A stretch of 6,882 bases of DNA, taken from Actinomycetes bacterium. Lineage in GTDB: Bacteria > Actinomycetota > Actinomycetes > Actinomycetales > Cellulomonadaceae. A program made the position numbers and the translations under genes. The notes beneath the pieces are model-generated. The model worked only from the letters and a program-made list of their open reading frames with translations. It had not been told where the DNA came from and ran no database searches. The first letter of the stretch is position 1. The number at the start of each line of letters is the position of its first letter. This document shows positions 6,309 through 6,882 of the stretch, piece after piece. Where the stretch lies: contig JAEZZV010000224.1 in the NCBI GenBank assembly GCA_023418375.1, forward strand, positions 1 through 6,882, in the 5' to 3' direction.

Positions 6309-6882
6309 GCGACGTCCCCCGACCGCTGCCCCGCCTGCTGGCGGTGCACGCTCACCCCGACGACGAGACCCTCGCCACCGGCGCGCTGCTGGCGACGTGG
6401 GCTGCGTCGGGCGCCCCGGTGACCGTCGTGACCTGCACCCGTGGTGAGCGCGGCGAGGTGATCGGCCCGGAGCTCGCGCACCTGGAGGGCGACGGACCCG
6501 CCGTGGCGGCGCACCGTGAGCAGGAGCTCGCGGCCGCGCTCCAGGCCCTCGGCGGCGTCGGGCACGCGTGGCTCGACCAGGTGGCGACGGGCGCCGACCG
6601 GACGACGGGCGTCGTCGGCACCGGGCGTCTCGAGGACTCCGGCATGGTGTGGCTCGCGCCCGGACGCGCGGGCGCAGCTCCCGACTCAGGCCCGGCCGCG
6701 TTCGCGCGTGCCGATGTCGACGCCGTTGCGGCGCGCCTCGCCGGCCTGCTGCGCGAGCTCAGGCCCGCAGTCGTCGTCACGTACGAGCCCGGCGGGGGGT
6801 ACGGCCACCCCGACCACGTCCAGGCGCACGCCGTGACCATGCGGGCCCTCGCGCTCGCGGCGGACGCGCGGGCGGACGTGCC
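6305..6882 (+). CDS. mshB: N-acetyl-GlcN-inositol deacetylase MshB of mycothiol synthesis (3' end outside window)
   Basis: Zinc-dependent PIG-L/LmbE-family amidase that removes the acetyl group from GlcNAc-inositol to give GlcN-inositol, the second-stage intermediate of mycothiol. The GTG start at 6305 overlaps typA's TGA as GTGA; 192 residues are visible of about 300 expected. Motif HAHPDDE (15-21) supplies the zinc ligands His17 and Asp20 and the catalytic base Asp19. YGHPDH (166-171) supplies the third zinc ligand His171, plus His168 and Tyr166. These match His13, Asp15, Asp16, Tyr142, His144 and His147 of the M. tuberculosis enzyme at constant offsets of 4 and 24. TRGERGEVIGPELAHL (45-60) and RLEDSGM (108-114) also resemble MshB closely, favouring it over the related Mca amidase. 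No Shine-Dalgarno sits at normal distance; AGGAGGAG at 6265-6272 is 32 bases upstream, so coupling to typA translation is likely. Confidence 0.92.
   Translation, partial: MSDVPRPLPRLLAVHAHPDDETLATGALLATWAASGAPVTVVTCTRGERGEVIGPELAHLEGDGPAVAAHREQELAAALQALGGVGHAWLDQVATGADRTTGVVGTGRLEDSGMVWLAPGRAGAAPDSGPAAFARADVDAVAARLAGLLRELRPAVVVTYEPGGGYGHPDHVQAHAVTMRALALAADARADV

Noticed and set aside
6352..6840. Minus-strand and alternative plus-strand frames over the right edge
   Set aside because: The frame starting at GTG 6305 contains complete MshB zinc and catalytic motifs, so the others are shadows.
1..6882. Mobile elements, CRISPR arrays, tRNA/rRNA, prophage or defence genes
   Set aside because: No transposase or integrase motifs, terminal repeats, regularly spaced repeats or tRNA-like folds were noticed; apart from 4290-4397 and 2387-2495 the window is fully coding.

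Overview
The window is very GC-rich, with GTG starts, 4-bp start/stop overlaps and a gene for mycothiol biosynthesis. Mycothiol is restricted to Actinomycetota, so this is chromosomal DNA of an actinobacterium. The overall feel (gene order, Ala/Arg/Gly-rich proteins) suggests Micrococcales, perhaps Cellulomonadaceae or relatives, but that placement is inference.

Layout from left to right. Positions 1-4289 hold a peptide-type (Dpp/Opp) ABC importer: the C-terminal part of the first permease (1-658), the complete second permease (655-1758), and one protein carrying both ATPase domains (2496-4289). The importer locus is interrupted by a reverse-strand gene for a small membrane-anchored PH-domain protein (1766-2386). 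Its end meets the second permease gene tail to tail across 7 bp, and its start is divergent from the ATPase gene across 109 bp. A perfect 20-bp palindrome lies in the last codons of the PH gene, just past the permease stop. The substrate-binding protein is not in the window and is presumably upstream.

Positions 4290-4397 are the only intergenic stretch with clear structure. A 19-bp-stem hairpin there has TAGAAT, a good actinobacterial -10 hexamer, at its apex. It probably ends the importer transcript and also supplies the promoter for the next unit.

Positions 4398-6308 encode the ribosome-associated GTPase TypA/BipA. Its stop codon overlaps by 4 bp the GTG start of a gene running off the right edge (6305-6882) that matches MshB, the zinc-dependent deacetylase of mycothiol synthesis. 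typA and mshB therefore look like a translationally coupled pair.

Essentially all the sequence is accounted for by six genes of known families. I saw no mobile element, CRISPR array, tRNA, rRNA or evident new defence or biosynthetic system. The points most worth checking are the promoter-within-hairpin before typA, the reverse-strand PH gene splitting the importer locus, and the palindrome at the convergent gene ends.
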